From Planctomycetota bacterium (lineage in GTDB: Bacteria; Planctomycetota; UBA1135; UBA2386), in assembly GCA_020851075.1 (NCBI GenBank), contig JADZDL010000170.1, positions 1-38,031 of the forward strand: a stretch of 38,031 bases of DNA. The letters run 5' to 3'. The notes below the pieces were generated by a model, which was not told the origin of the DNA, did no database searches, and saw only the letters and a list, made by a program, of their open reading frames with translations. Position 1 is the stretch's first letter, and the number at the start of each line of letters is the position of its first letter. The position numbers and the translations under genes were made by a program. Positions 1 to 5,943 of the stretch are shown in pieces.

Positions 1-221
1 ACGCCGGGCCATCGTGAATGCGGACGAGGCACTGCCGGCAAGGCAATGCGGACAAGCCAGTTCGCGCAACCTTGCGCCGAACGCGCTCCGCGCGAACTGG
101 TTAGGACGTCCGACCAAGCCTTGATGAGGGCCGGTGAGGCGCTTACGGTGAAGCGGTCGGGGCCAGCCGGGTAGGTGACCGGTTCCGAGTCTCCAGAGAC
201 CGGAAGCAAGCGCCAGGCAGC
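1..221. other. Leader without a recognised gene
   Basis: No convincing gene is seen upstream of the M61 peptidase. One frame is open from the window edge to a TAG at 172-174, but its translation has no recognisable motif, so a truncated upstream gene cannot be shown or excluded. The stretch holds one strong hairpin, listed separately, and a small GTCTC/GAGAC stem at 189-200. Confidence 0.4.
55..102. promoter_or_regulatory. Long-stem hairpin upstream of the M61 peptidase
   Basis: The arm CCAGTTCGCGC (57-67) is exactly complementary to GCGCGAACTGG (90-100). One G-T and one A-T pair extend the stem to about 13 bp around a 22-nt loop. No T-run follows on either strand, so it is not a classic intrinsic terminator. 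It could end an upstream transcript or be a repeat element. Confidence 0.5.
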
Positions 222-244
222 GTGGCCAACGAAGTGGCTTACCC

Positions 245-251
245 AGAGGAG
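245..251 (+). promoter_or_regulatory. Shine-Dalgarno site that decides the M61 start
   Basis: AGAGGAG lies 6 nt upstream of the in-frame GTG at 258 and inside the longer open frame that begins with GTG at 222. No comparable site precedes 222, so translation more likely starts at 258. Confidence 0.6.
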
Positions 252-257
252 ACGGCG

Positions 258-2114
258 GTGGTGCTCGAATACACGATCGATGCAGTCAGCCCGGAATCGC
301 GCCAGCTCGGCGTGACCTTGGAGTTCGACCGAGCCGCCATTGGCAAGGCGTCGGGCGACATCATCCTCTTTCTGCCGACCTGGACTCCTGGCAGCTACCT
401 CGTGCGAGAGTATGCGCGCCAGCTGAGCCGGGTCGGGGCCGTCGACGCCAAGACCGGCACCATCCTCGAATGCGTGAAGGTGAGCAAGAACCGGTATCGC
501 CTCACCCCCCACTCGAACACTTCCAGAATCCTAGTCCAATACAGTGTTTACGCTCATGAGCTGAGCGTGCGCACGGCGGATCTCACCGCCGAACACGGCT
601 ACTGGAACCACGCCTGCCTGCTGCTCTGGCCGCTGGGACAGCCGCAGTTGCCGGCCAGGATCCAGGTGAACATGCCCGCGGGCTGGGACCTTTCTTGCAG
701 CCTCCCCCTCGCGGAGCCGAGTGGGACCAGCGCCGGGACCAGCCTGACGCCGGGCTTGGGGACCGCTGGCTCGGCGGCGGCGAGCGCCAGCCTGCTCAAG
801 CCGGCGGCAAGTCGGTCGCAGGCGACCTTGCTGGCCCGCGATCTGGACCACGCGCTCGACTCACCGTGCCTGATCGGCCAGTTCGTTCGCATCGACTGGC
901 GCGTGGCGGACGTGCCGCATGCGGTGATCCTCGATGGCCTCAACGGCGTCAAGGCCCCCACATCCCTGGTCGAGGACCTTACGGACATCGTGAACGCGGC
1001 GTGCAACGTATGGGGTGGCCCCCTGCCGTACCGGCACTACCAGTTTCAGTGCATGTTCACTGCGGACGGCCACGGTGGACTGGAGCACGGCGAGTCGACC
1101 ACGCTGCTGATGGGCCGAACCGCACTTCGTAGGGAGAAGGGTTACCGCGAGTTCCTGTCGCTCGCCGCCCACGAGCTCTTTCACGCGTGGAACGTCAAGC
1201 GGCTGCGCCCGGTCGAGTTCTGGAACTACGACTACGAAACGGAAAACTACACTTCGCTGCTCTGGCTCATCGAAGGCTGGACCGCCTACTACGACGACCT
1301 GTTGTGCCTTCGGGCGGGCAAGGGTTCGCGCGAGGACTACCTCGGTGTGCTCTCGCGCAGCATTGCCGCGATGCGCAACTCGCCTGGCCGCTTTCGGCTG
1401 TCGCTCGCCGAATCGAGCTTTGACGCGTGGATCCGCCTCTACCGGCCCGATGAGAACACGCGCAACTCGTCGCAGAACTACTACGGCAACGGCTCGATCG
1501 CGGCCCTTTGCCTGGACCTGCTGGTGCGGCGGGAGACCAAGGGCGAACGTTGCCTCGACCACGTATTGCGCGATCTCTATCGCGAGACCTACAACAAGGG
1601 CCGCGGCTACACGCTTGCCGACGTGCACGCCGCCGTCGAACGCACCATGGGGCCGAAGGGAATCGGCGCGCTCGAGTCGTGGACCGCGTCCTCGTTGGAT
1701 CCGGATCTACAGGACCTGCTGCTCGCCTTTGGCGTCCGTTTGACCACGCGGGAAGGGAACCGGCCCCACCTTGGCATCACGTTCGATGCGGGGCGAACGA
1801 CGATTGCCTCGCTGCAAGCTGACGCGCCCGCTCACCTCGGCGGACTGGCCCCGGGCGACGAGATCCTCGCGCTGCAGGGCCTGCGCGTCGACAACGATCG
1901 CTGGCAGGACGTGTTCCAGGCGGTCGCCGTCGTTGGCGAACCGCTTGAGGTGCTCTTCGCGCGACGCGGTGTCATCGTGCGGCGAACGGTGGTGCCCATG
2001 GCCAGCCCAGGGGCGCCATGGCTTGAGCTCGATGGCAAAGCCAGCGCCGAACAGGTTGCACTGCGCGACGGCTGGCTCATCACGCCGAAGAAGGCTTCAG
2101 AGCCGACCGTGTGA
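258..2114 (+). CDS. M61-family aminopeptidase with C-terminal PDZ domain
   Basis: Likely a zinc glycyl-aminopeptidase-type enzyme of family M61. The zinc motif HELFH is encoded at 1170-1184 and is followed by the family signature WNVKRLRP. The third ligand lies in WLIEGWTAYY (Glu codon at 1272). An N-terminal beta-rich domain precedes the catalytic domain, with a Ser/Ala/Gly-rich low-complexity insert encoded around 715-800. A PDZ-like domain is encoded at about 1760-1990 (core APAHLGGLAPGDEIL). The frame opens with a GTG at 222, but AGAGGAG at 245-251 sits 6 nt before the GTG at 258, and the family homology starts there (VLEYTIDAVSPES), so 258 is preferred. No signal peptide is evident, so a cytoplasmic location is likely. 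The 3' end overlaps the convergent CDGSH gene by 18 nt. Confidence 0.93.
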   Translation: MVLEYTIDAVSPESRQLGVTLEFDRAAIGKASGDIILFLPTWTPGSYLVREYARQLSRVGAVDAKTGTILECVKVSKNRYRLTPHSNTSRILVQYSVYAHELSVRTADLTAEHGYWNHACLLLWPLGQPQLPARIQVNMPAGWDLSCSLPLAEPSGTSAGTSLTPGLGTAGSAAASASLLKPAASRSQATLLARDLDHALDSPCLIGQFVRIDWRVADVPHAVILDGLNGVKAPTSLVEDLTDIVNAACNVWGGPLPYRHYQFQCMFTADGHGGLEHGESTTLLMGRTALRREKGYREFLSLAAHELFHAWNVKRLRPVEFWNYDYETENYTSLLWLIEGWTAYYDDLLCLRAGKGSREDYLGVLSRSIAAMRNSPGRFRLSLAESSFDAWIRLYRPDENTRNSSQNYYGNGSIAALCLDLLVRRETKGERCLDHVLRDLYRETYNKGRGYTLADVHAAVERTMGPKGIGALESWTASSLDPDLQDLLLAFGVRLTTREGNRPHLGITFDAGRTTIASLQADAPAHLGGLAPGDEILALQGLRVDNDRWQDVFQAVAVVGEPLEVLFARRGVIVRRTVVPMASPGAPWLELDGKASAEQVALRDGWLITPKKASEPTV

Positions 2115-2426
2115 GCCGTCGCAATACGGCTTGTTGCAGGACTCGCCACACGCGCACCAAACCACCGTCACCGGCTTCTCGAACACAACCTTCAAGGGTG
2201 TGATCTCGGAGCCACGGTGCGTGCCGTCGCAGTACGGGTATTGCGAACTCTTGCTGCAACGGCACCACGCGTACTTGCCCGGCACGCACTGATCCACGAA
2301 CGGCCCCTTCTGCACACGGCCCGGGGGAACACGCCGCGGCGGAGTTGCGGACGCATCGCCTGAAGTGGGCTGATCGTGATCCGCTGGATCGTCGGAGAAG
2401 CCAGAAGAGGGAACCGGGAAGGGCAT
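2097..2426 (-). CDS. Double CDGSH iron-sulfur protein
   Basis: A small protein with two complete CDGSH-type [2Fe-2S] motifs of the pattern CxC-x2-S-x3-P-x-CDGxH, or a close variant. Site 1 has Cys55, Cys57, Cys66 and His70; site 2 has Cys91, Cys93, Cys102 and His106. Three-Cys/one-His ligation is characteristic of the mitoNEET-related family, which carries redox-active or transferable clusters. The first ~45 residues are Pro/Ser-rich and probably disordered. No good ribosome site precedes the ATG at 2426, and a later GTG (2315) is possible, so the N-terminus is uncertain. The gene starts 45 bp after lexA on the same strand, so co-transcription with lexA, and hence damage-linked expression, is possible but unproven. 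The 3' end overlaps the M61 gene tail to tail. Confidence 0.88.
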   Translation of the reverse strand: MPFPVPSSGFSDDPADHDQPTSGDASATPPRRVPPGRVQKGPFVDQCVPGKYAWCRCSKSSQYPYCDGTHRGSEITPLKVVFEKPVTVVWCACGESCNKPYCDGSHGRL

Positions 2427-2471
2427 GCGGGTACGGTCCGCCGGGAAGGCAACGAAACGGCCGCCTCTCGA

Positions 2472-3098
2472 TCAGCGGAACTTGCGAATGACGCCGCGGA
2501 CTACACCACGAACCTGAACCCGCGTCGTGTAGATGGGTTCCATGCTGGAGTTGGCCGGCTGCAGTCGGATCGAGCCGTTGCGCTCCCGATAGAAGCGCTT
2601 CAGCGTCGCCTCCTCACCATCCAGAATGGCCACTACGATGTCGCCGTCGTTGGCGGTTTCGCGGCGCTCCACCACGACCAGGTCACCATCGTCGATGTGA
2701 TCTTCGATCATCGACTTGCCGCGCACTCGCAGCAGGTAGATTCGATCGCCCGTCGGCACCAACTCGGTGAGGGCGATGTCCTGGCGATCTTCGAGCGCCT
2801 CGATAGGTCGGCCGGCTGCGATCATGCCGATGAGCGGCAACGTCGGAACGGCCGCCCGAGGTGCATCGTCTTCGCTGGCGTCCGGGTCGTGCAGGATCGC
2901 CACCGCGCGAGCTTTGGCCTTGTCGCGGTGGATCGCCCCCTTGCGATTGAGCTGGTTGAGGTGCTCGTGAATCGTGATCTTGCTCACCCCGAGAGCCTGC
3001 GCAGCTTCATCCAAGGTCGGTGCGATGCCCTTTTCGCGACGGTAGTCGCGGAAGTAGCGCAGGACACGAATCTGCTTCTCCGTAAGCATGAGCTTCAT
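2472..3098 (-). CDS. lexA: LexA repressor (SOS regulator)
   Basis: A 208-residue LexA of normal length. The N-terminal winged-helix domain (about residues 4-66) carries the recognition segment SKITIHEHLNQL. The S24 self-cleavage domain has the scissile Ala95-Gly96 in MIAAGRPIE, the nucleophile Ser129 in RGKSMIEDHIDDGD and the base Lys167 in EEATLKRF. It should repress DNA-damage genes and be inactivated by RecA-stimulated autocleavage. The start at 3098 is chosen over an upstream extension to 3140 because GAGGA lies 7 nt upstream and homology begins at once (LTEKQIRVLRYF). The leader directly upstream contains a 15-bp tandem array and a perfect dyad that could be its own operator. The likely order is unknown gene - lexA - CDGSH gene. 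Confidence 0.95.
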   Translation of the reverse strand: MKLMLTEKQIRVLRYFRDYRREKGIAPTLDEAAQALGVSKITIHEHLNQLNRKGAIHRDKAKARAVAILHDPDASEDDAPRAAVPTLPLIGMIAAGRPIEALEDRQDIALTELVPTGDRIYLLRVRGKSMIEDHIDDGDLVVVERRETANDGDIVVAILDGEEATLKRFYRERNGSIRLQPANSSMEPIYTTRVQVRGVVRGVIRKFR

Positions 3099-3105
3099 CG
3101 CACTG

Positions 3106-3110
3106 TCCTC
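3106..3110 (-). promoter_or_regulatory. Ribosome binding site of lexA
   Basis: On the minus strand GAGGA is followed by a 7-nt spacer and the ATG at 3098. This supports the shorter lexA start. The site abuts the first unit of the 15-bp array, so a protein bound to the array would also be next to the translation start. Confidence 0.6.
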
Positions 3111-3177
3111 ACTGGTCTTGAACACACTGATTTGGAACACACTGGTTTCGAAAACACTGATTCCGAAACTGGTTCGG
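3110..3177. repeat. 15-bp tandem array and dyad in the lexA leader
   Basis: CACTG recurs at 3110, 3125, 3140 and 3155, giving four consecutive units CACTGGTCTTGAACA, CACTGATTTGGAACA, CACTGGTTTCGAAAA and CACTGATTCCGAAAC. The consensus is about CACTGRTYTYGAAMA. The array runs into the perfect inverted repeat CCGAA-ACTGG-TTCGG at 3163-3177. It begins right at the lexA ribosome site, where an autoregulatory operator would be expected. The 15-bp period also equals five codons, and one plus-strand frame reads like pentapeptide repeats (TDLEH, TGFEN), so a remnant of coding repeats is the alternative. Confidence 0.7.
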
Positions 3178-3235
3178 TGCCCGTTCGCTTCGAAAGTTCG
3201 ACTGTCACGATGTTCGGCCTCTGTGTGGGTGGCCT

Positions 3236-3251
3236 GCCAGCAAGGGCTGGC
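3236..3251. other. Short hairpin between the unknown gene and lexA
   Basis: GCCAGC (3236-3241), loop AAGG, GCTGGC (3246-3251) form a 6-bp stem with a tetraloop. It lies downstream of the minus-strand gene at 3347-3805 and upstream of lexA. There is no T-run, so a terminator role is only possible. Confidence 0.35.
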
Positions 3252-3300
3252 GAGTTCGGCAGGTCAAGATGACTCGAGGATCGGATGGTGTGCAACCGCA

Positions 3301-3333
3301 GAAGGATCGGCGAAGGACCGGCGAAGAGCCGGA
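3301..3333. repeat. Three 11-bp direct repeats
   Basis: GAAGGATCGGC (3301-3311), GAAGGACCGGC (3312-3322) and GAAGAGCCGGA (3323-3333) follow each other without spacers. They lie just past the stop of the minus-strand gene at 3347. An 11-bp period is close to one helical turn, which would suit cooperative protein binding, but no function can be assigned. Confidence 0.5.
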
Positions 3334-3346
3334 GCTTCCCGCCGGG

Positions 3347-3805
3347 TCAACCAAAGAGTGCAAGCACCAGGAAGGCGGCAATCATCATACAGGCGCCCAC
3401 GAGCTCCACGGCATGCTGGTTTCGCTTTGCGGAAAAGCCCGGAGCACCTTCCAAGGGTGCCGCTTCGCTGCGAGCCTTCGGCGCGCAAACCACGATGGGA
3501 GCGCGCCCAGCGCCAACGACGGAGACTGGCTTTGGCCCTTGGGAGACCTTCCTCGCCACGACCACCCGACCACCGTTCGTCGGCTCACGGAGCGCCCTTA
3601 CCGGCGCACCAACCCGCCCGGAAATCGGGCCGGTCGCGAGCCGAACCGGCGAACGAAGTGTTCCACTGTTCTGGCGCTCACTGTTCTGGCGCCCGCTAAT
3701 CTGGGCCCCAGTAGTCTGGGCTCCACCTAGCAGGGATGGCGACCCGGAACGAGTCACCAGGTTAGGGTTCTGGAAGGGGAGCGACCGTTGGCGAGCGAAC
3801 ATCAT
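3347..3805 (-). CDS. Unknown protein with one C-terminal membrane segment
   Basis: A predicted 152-residue protein of no family I recognise. It is basic and rich in Gly, Arg, Ser and Ala, probably disordered, and ends with a hydrophobic segment (GACMMIAAFLVLALFG) at the extreme C-terminus, as in tail-anchored proteins. Codons in this segment look coding (high GC at third positions). The start at 3805 is chosen because AGAGG lies 5 nt upstream and two ATG codons follow each other; a GTG at 3835 is an alternative. Codons for about residues 28-47 are formed by a 15-bp tandem array encoding repeats like GAQTT, GAQIS, GRQNS and ERQNS. It precedes lexA on the same strand by about 250 bp. A real gene is likely but not certain. 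Confidence 0.5.
   Translation of the reverse strand: MMFARQRSLPFQNPNLVTRSGSPSLLGGAQTTGAQISGRQNSERQNSGTLRSPVRLATGPISGRVGAPVRALREPTNGGRVVVARKVSQGPKPVSVVGAGRAPIVVCAPKARSEAAPLEGAPGFSAKRNQHAVELVGACMMIAAFLVLALFG
3664..3723. repeat. Second 15-bp tandem array inside the unknown gene
   Basis: Four exact-length units occur: CACTGTTCTGGCGCT, CACTGTTCTGGCGCC (14 of 15 identical), CGCTAATCTGGGCCC and CAGTAGTCTGGGCTC. On the minus strand they encode G/E-x-Q-x-S/T pentapeptides. One plus-strand frame reads TVLAL, TVLAP, ANLGP, SSLGS, which resembles pentapeptide-repeat patterns but stops soon after. The unit shares CACTG, the same period and about 10 of 15 positions with the lexA-leader array. Confidence 0.7.
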
Positions 3806-3847
3806 GGAGACCTCTGTTCGGTTGAAGTTCGCCACAAGTTAGGTATC

Positions 3848-3860
3848 CGTTCGTCGAACG
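3848..3860. promoter_or_regulatory. Perfect 13-bp palindrome between divergent genes
   Basis: CGTTCG-T-CGAACG is a perfect inverted repeat between the minus-strand unknown gene (start 3805) and the plus-strand hemerythrin-like gene (start 3965 or 3998). The position and symmetry suit an operator. It uses the same TTCG/CGAA half-sites as the dyad in the lexA leader, so LexA is a candidate ligand by inference only. Confidence 0.4.
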
Positions 3861-3942
3861 CAAGGCGAATTGTGGAAATCTCTTCTACCCACTCTGCCGA
3901 TACATCCCGGCAATGAGGGGGTAGTCCGAAATCTTGGTGCTG

Positions 3943-3957
3943 TCAGGCTGTTCCTGA
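3943..3957. promoter_or_regulatory. Small dyad before the hemerythrin-like gene
   Basis: TCAGG-CTGTT-CCTGA is an inverted repeat with 5-bp arms ending 7 nt before the ATG at 3965. It could be an operator, or a hairpin limiting initiation at 3965. If translation starts at 3998 it lies in the leader. Confidence 0.3.
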
Positions 3958-3964
3958 TCGCGCC

Positions 3965-4546
3965 ATGAAAGGGCCATCTGCCCAACGCCTGCCACGGATG
4001 CCTCGCCATACCGACAACCTGCGAGCCGATCATTCCGTCGTCCGCCTCGGCCTCGAAGTCCTCGGCGCCATTGGTGAGCACGTACGGAACGGCGGCGATC
4101 TGCCCGCGCAGGACACAGCGACGCTGCTGCGGTTCCTGCGTGAGTTCTTGCTGGCGACGCACTTCCGCAAGGAGAACGAGCACCTCTGGCCCGCCCTGGC
4201 GATGCGCGGCGACGACGCGGTCTGCGCGGCGATCGGCGACCTCTTGCGCATGCAGGACGAAGTCACCGACCTTGTGCACTCCCTCGTGATGTTCTGGGAG
4301 CCCGTCAGCGAACTGACCTCGGCCGAACGGCAAGGCTTCGCGGAGGCGACTTCGATGCTGTTGTCCCGCATGCAGCGCATGCGGGCGCTTGAGGAGGAGC
4401 TGCTGTTCCAGGCCTGCGACTCGACCGTTCCTGCCGACGACAAGTTGGAATGGGGACCGGCCTTCGTCGCGCTGGAAGGTGGGCGCCAACCGCGCAGCGC
4501 GTGGGCCGCCCAGCTGCAGCAGCTTGCGGCCAGTTGGGTTGCGTGA
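3965..4546 (+). CDS. Hemerythrin-like (HHE) protein, degenerate second half
   Basis: The protein looks like a four-helix HHE/hemerythrin domain. Helix 1 carries His23 (NLRADHSVV) and helix 2 the signature His66-x3-Glu70 with WP following (HFRKENEHLWP). In the second half the expected ligands are not clear: helix 3 has MQDEVTDLVHSL, with His105 out of the usual place, and helix 4 reads RALEEELLFQA, where family members normally have a His before the EE pair. A normal di-iron site may therefore be incomplete. The first ~12 residues look unlike the domain and neither ATG (3965 or 3998) has a good ribosome site; 3998 is a real alternative. The gene stands alone, convergent to none and divergent from the unknown membrane protein. 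Confidence 0.75.
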   Translation: MKGPSAQRLPRMPRHTDNLRADHSVVRLGLEVLGAIGEHVRNGGDLPAQDTATLLRFLREFLLATHFRKENEHLWPALAMRGDDAVCAAIGDLLRMQDEVTDLVHSLVMFWEPVSELTSAERQGFAEATSMLLSRMQRMRALEEELLFQACDSTVPADDKLEWGPAFVALEGGRQPRSAWAAQLQQLAASWVA

Positions 4547-4609
4547 GATGCGCGGCTGGGGTTTTGACGCTGCGGTCCGGAACGTTGGGCCCTGGCGACT
4601 GAGCACCCG

Positions 4610-4629
4610 CGCGATCATCCTAGATCGCG
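4610..4629. terminator. Hairpin downstream of the hemerythrin-like gene
   Basis: CGCGATC (4610-4616) pairs with GATCGCG (4623-4629) around a 6-nt loop. A second stem, GCACC/GGTGC, follows at 4638-4652. There is no T-run. Together they may end the hemerythrin-like transcript, or lie in the leader of the exonuclease. The rest of 4547-4728 shows only a direct repeat, GACGGTCAGC at 4681 and 4693. Confidence 0.35.
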
Positions 4630-4728
4630 ACTTGCGAGCACCTCGTCGGTGCGCATGATGGCCCTGCTGGTGCACACCGCGACGGTCAGCGAGACGGTCA
4701 GCTCGCGCGGTGTCCGGAGCTTTCGCCG

Positions 4729-5385
4729 ATGATCCTGAAACTCACCCGCCCGCTCGTCTTCCTCGACTTCGAAACCACCGGTCTGGACACCCAGAAGGAC
4801 CGCATCCTCGAACTGGCGTTCGTGCGTTTGCTGCCCGACGGCACCCGCGAAGCCCTGGTGCAGCGCATCAATCCGGGCGTCGAGGTCAGCAAGGGCGCTA
4901 CCAAGGTGACCGGCATCCACACGCTCGATGCGTGCGGCCTGTTCTGGGGCCCGCCGCTCAAGAAGGTCGGGCAGAAGCTCGTCGACTTCCTCGGCGACAG
5001 CGACATCGCCGGCTTCAACCAGATCAACTACGACATCCCGCTGTGGCTCGCCGAGTGCAAGCGCAATGGCATCGCGTTTGACATGAAGGGGCGCCACCAG
5101 GTGGACGTGAAGGTCATCTTCAACCAGAAGGAAAACTGGGACCGCTTCCTCATGGGACCGCGCAATCTCGGCGCCGCGGTTCGCCACTATTGTGGGCGCG
5201 AACTCGAAGGTGCGCACTCGGCCGAAGCCGACACCCAGGCCACCGTTGATGTGCTGCTCGCCCAGTTGGCGCGTTATCCAGAGCTGCCCCGCGATGTCGC
5301 CGGCCTCTCGGACTTCTGCATGCGCAATAGCGAGAAGAACCGCGACGACGAACCCGCCGCCAAGGTCGGCGGCGCTGGCGCATGA
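4729..5385 (+). CDS. DEDDh-type 3'-5' exonuclease
   Basis: A 218-residue exonuclease of the DnaQ/Pol III epsilon-like superfamily. The acidic residues that bind two metal ions are Asp13 and Glu15 in VFLDFETTGLD, Asp102 in NQINYDIPLW, and the His163/Asp168 pair in AHSAEADTQAT, which places it in the DEDDh subclass. It should trim DNA or RNA from the 3' end in the cytoplasm. No polymerase or GIY-YIG domain is attached, and the C-terminal ~30 residues are a charged tail. GGAG lies about 9 nt before the ATG. The TGA stop overlaps the next gene's ATG (ATGA at 5382-5385), so the two are probably translationally coupled. Whether it proofreads for a polymerase or works alone cannot be told. Confidence 0.9.
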   Translation: MILKLTRPLVFLDFETTGLDTQKDRILELAFVRLLPDGTREALVQRINPGVEVSKGATKVTGIHTLDACGLFWGPPLKKVGQKLVDFLGDSDIAGFNQINYDIPLWLAECKRNGIAFDMKGRHQVDVKVIFNQKENWDRFLMGPRNLGAAVRHYCGRELEGAHSAEADTQATVDVLLAQLARYPELPRDVAGLSDFCMRNSEKNRDDEPAAKVGGAGA

Positions 5386-5822
5386 CCTACCGTACGCGTT
5401 TGCGGTATCGCTTCGGCGACATCGATGACGCCGGGATCGCGTACTACCCAAAGCTGCTGCACTACTTTCACTGCGCGTTCGAGGATTGGTGGAGCGATGG
5501 CCTCGGCCACCCGTACTCGAAGCTCATGCACGAGGACAAACTCGGGCTGCCGACGGTAAAACTGGAGGCGGAGTTCTTCTCGCCGGTGCGCTACGGCGAC
5601 GAACCGTGGGTGCACATCGGTGTGCTGCGCATCGGCCAGTCCTCAGTGGAGTTTGGGTTCTGGATGACACGTGGGGATGATCCGCGGCCGTTGTGCAAGG
5701 CGCGAGTGACCACGGTGGCAGTCGATATGGATGCGATGCAAAAGCAGGAACTGCCGGCGGAATGGCGTCGCCGCTTTGCGCCGTTTGCACTGCGCGAAGA
5801 GGACTTCCCGAGCGGGCGATGA
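5382..5822 (+). CDS. Hotdog-fold acyl-CoA thioesterase (4HBT/YbgC type)
   Basis: A 146-residue single hotdog domain, normal for the 4-hydroxybenzoyl-CoA thioesterase/YbgC family. The N-terminal signature RYRFGDIDDAGIAYYPKLL matches the family pattern in which the Asp of a D-x-x-G motif (here Asp16) activates water to cleave the acyl thioester, followed by the long central helix (LLHYFHCAFEDWW). The physiological acyl group is unknown. It overlaps the exonuclease gene by 4 nt, although the two enzymes have no known joint pathway. The C-terminal ~25 residues are an Arg/Glu-rich extension. Confidence 0.9.
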   Translation: MTYRTRLRYRFGDIDDAGIAYYPKLLHYFHCAFEDWWSDGLGHPYSKLMHEDKLGLPTVKLEAEFFSPVRYGDEPWVHIGVLRIGQSSVEFGFWMTRGDDPRPLCKARVTTVAVDMDAMQKQELPAEWRRRFAPFALREEDFPSGR

Positions 5823-5910
5823 CGCCGGCCTCCAAGGAGACGTCGCAGCGGGGTTGGTTGCGTCGATCTCGGGGTTGATGGATCCCGCGTTGCGGCGTCC
5901 CGGCAATCGC

Positions 5911-5943
5911 TGAGCCGGGTCACCCTGCGGGTGGGCCGGCTCA
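5911..5943. terminator. Hairpin between the convergent thioesterase and ABC genes
   Basis: TGAGCCGG (5911-5918) pairs with CCGGCTCA (5936-5943). An inner stem CACCC/GGGTG closes a 3-nt loop. The right arm includes the stop codon of the minus-strand ABC gene. It lies about 90 bp past the thioesterase stop, so it may serve both strands. It lacks a T-run. Confidence 0.5.

Noticed and set aside
1..221. The 3' end of a truncated upstream gene
   Set aside because: The open frame to 172-174 shows no family motif and its composition is not convincingly coding, so I did not call it.
3110..3723. The 15-bp arrays as a CRISPR
   Set aside because: Units are contiguous without spacers, too short for CRISPR repeats, and no cas gene is in the window.
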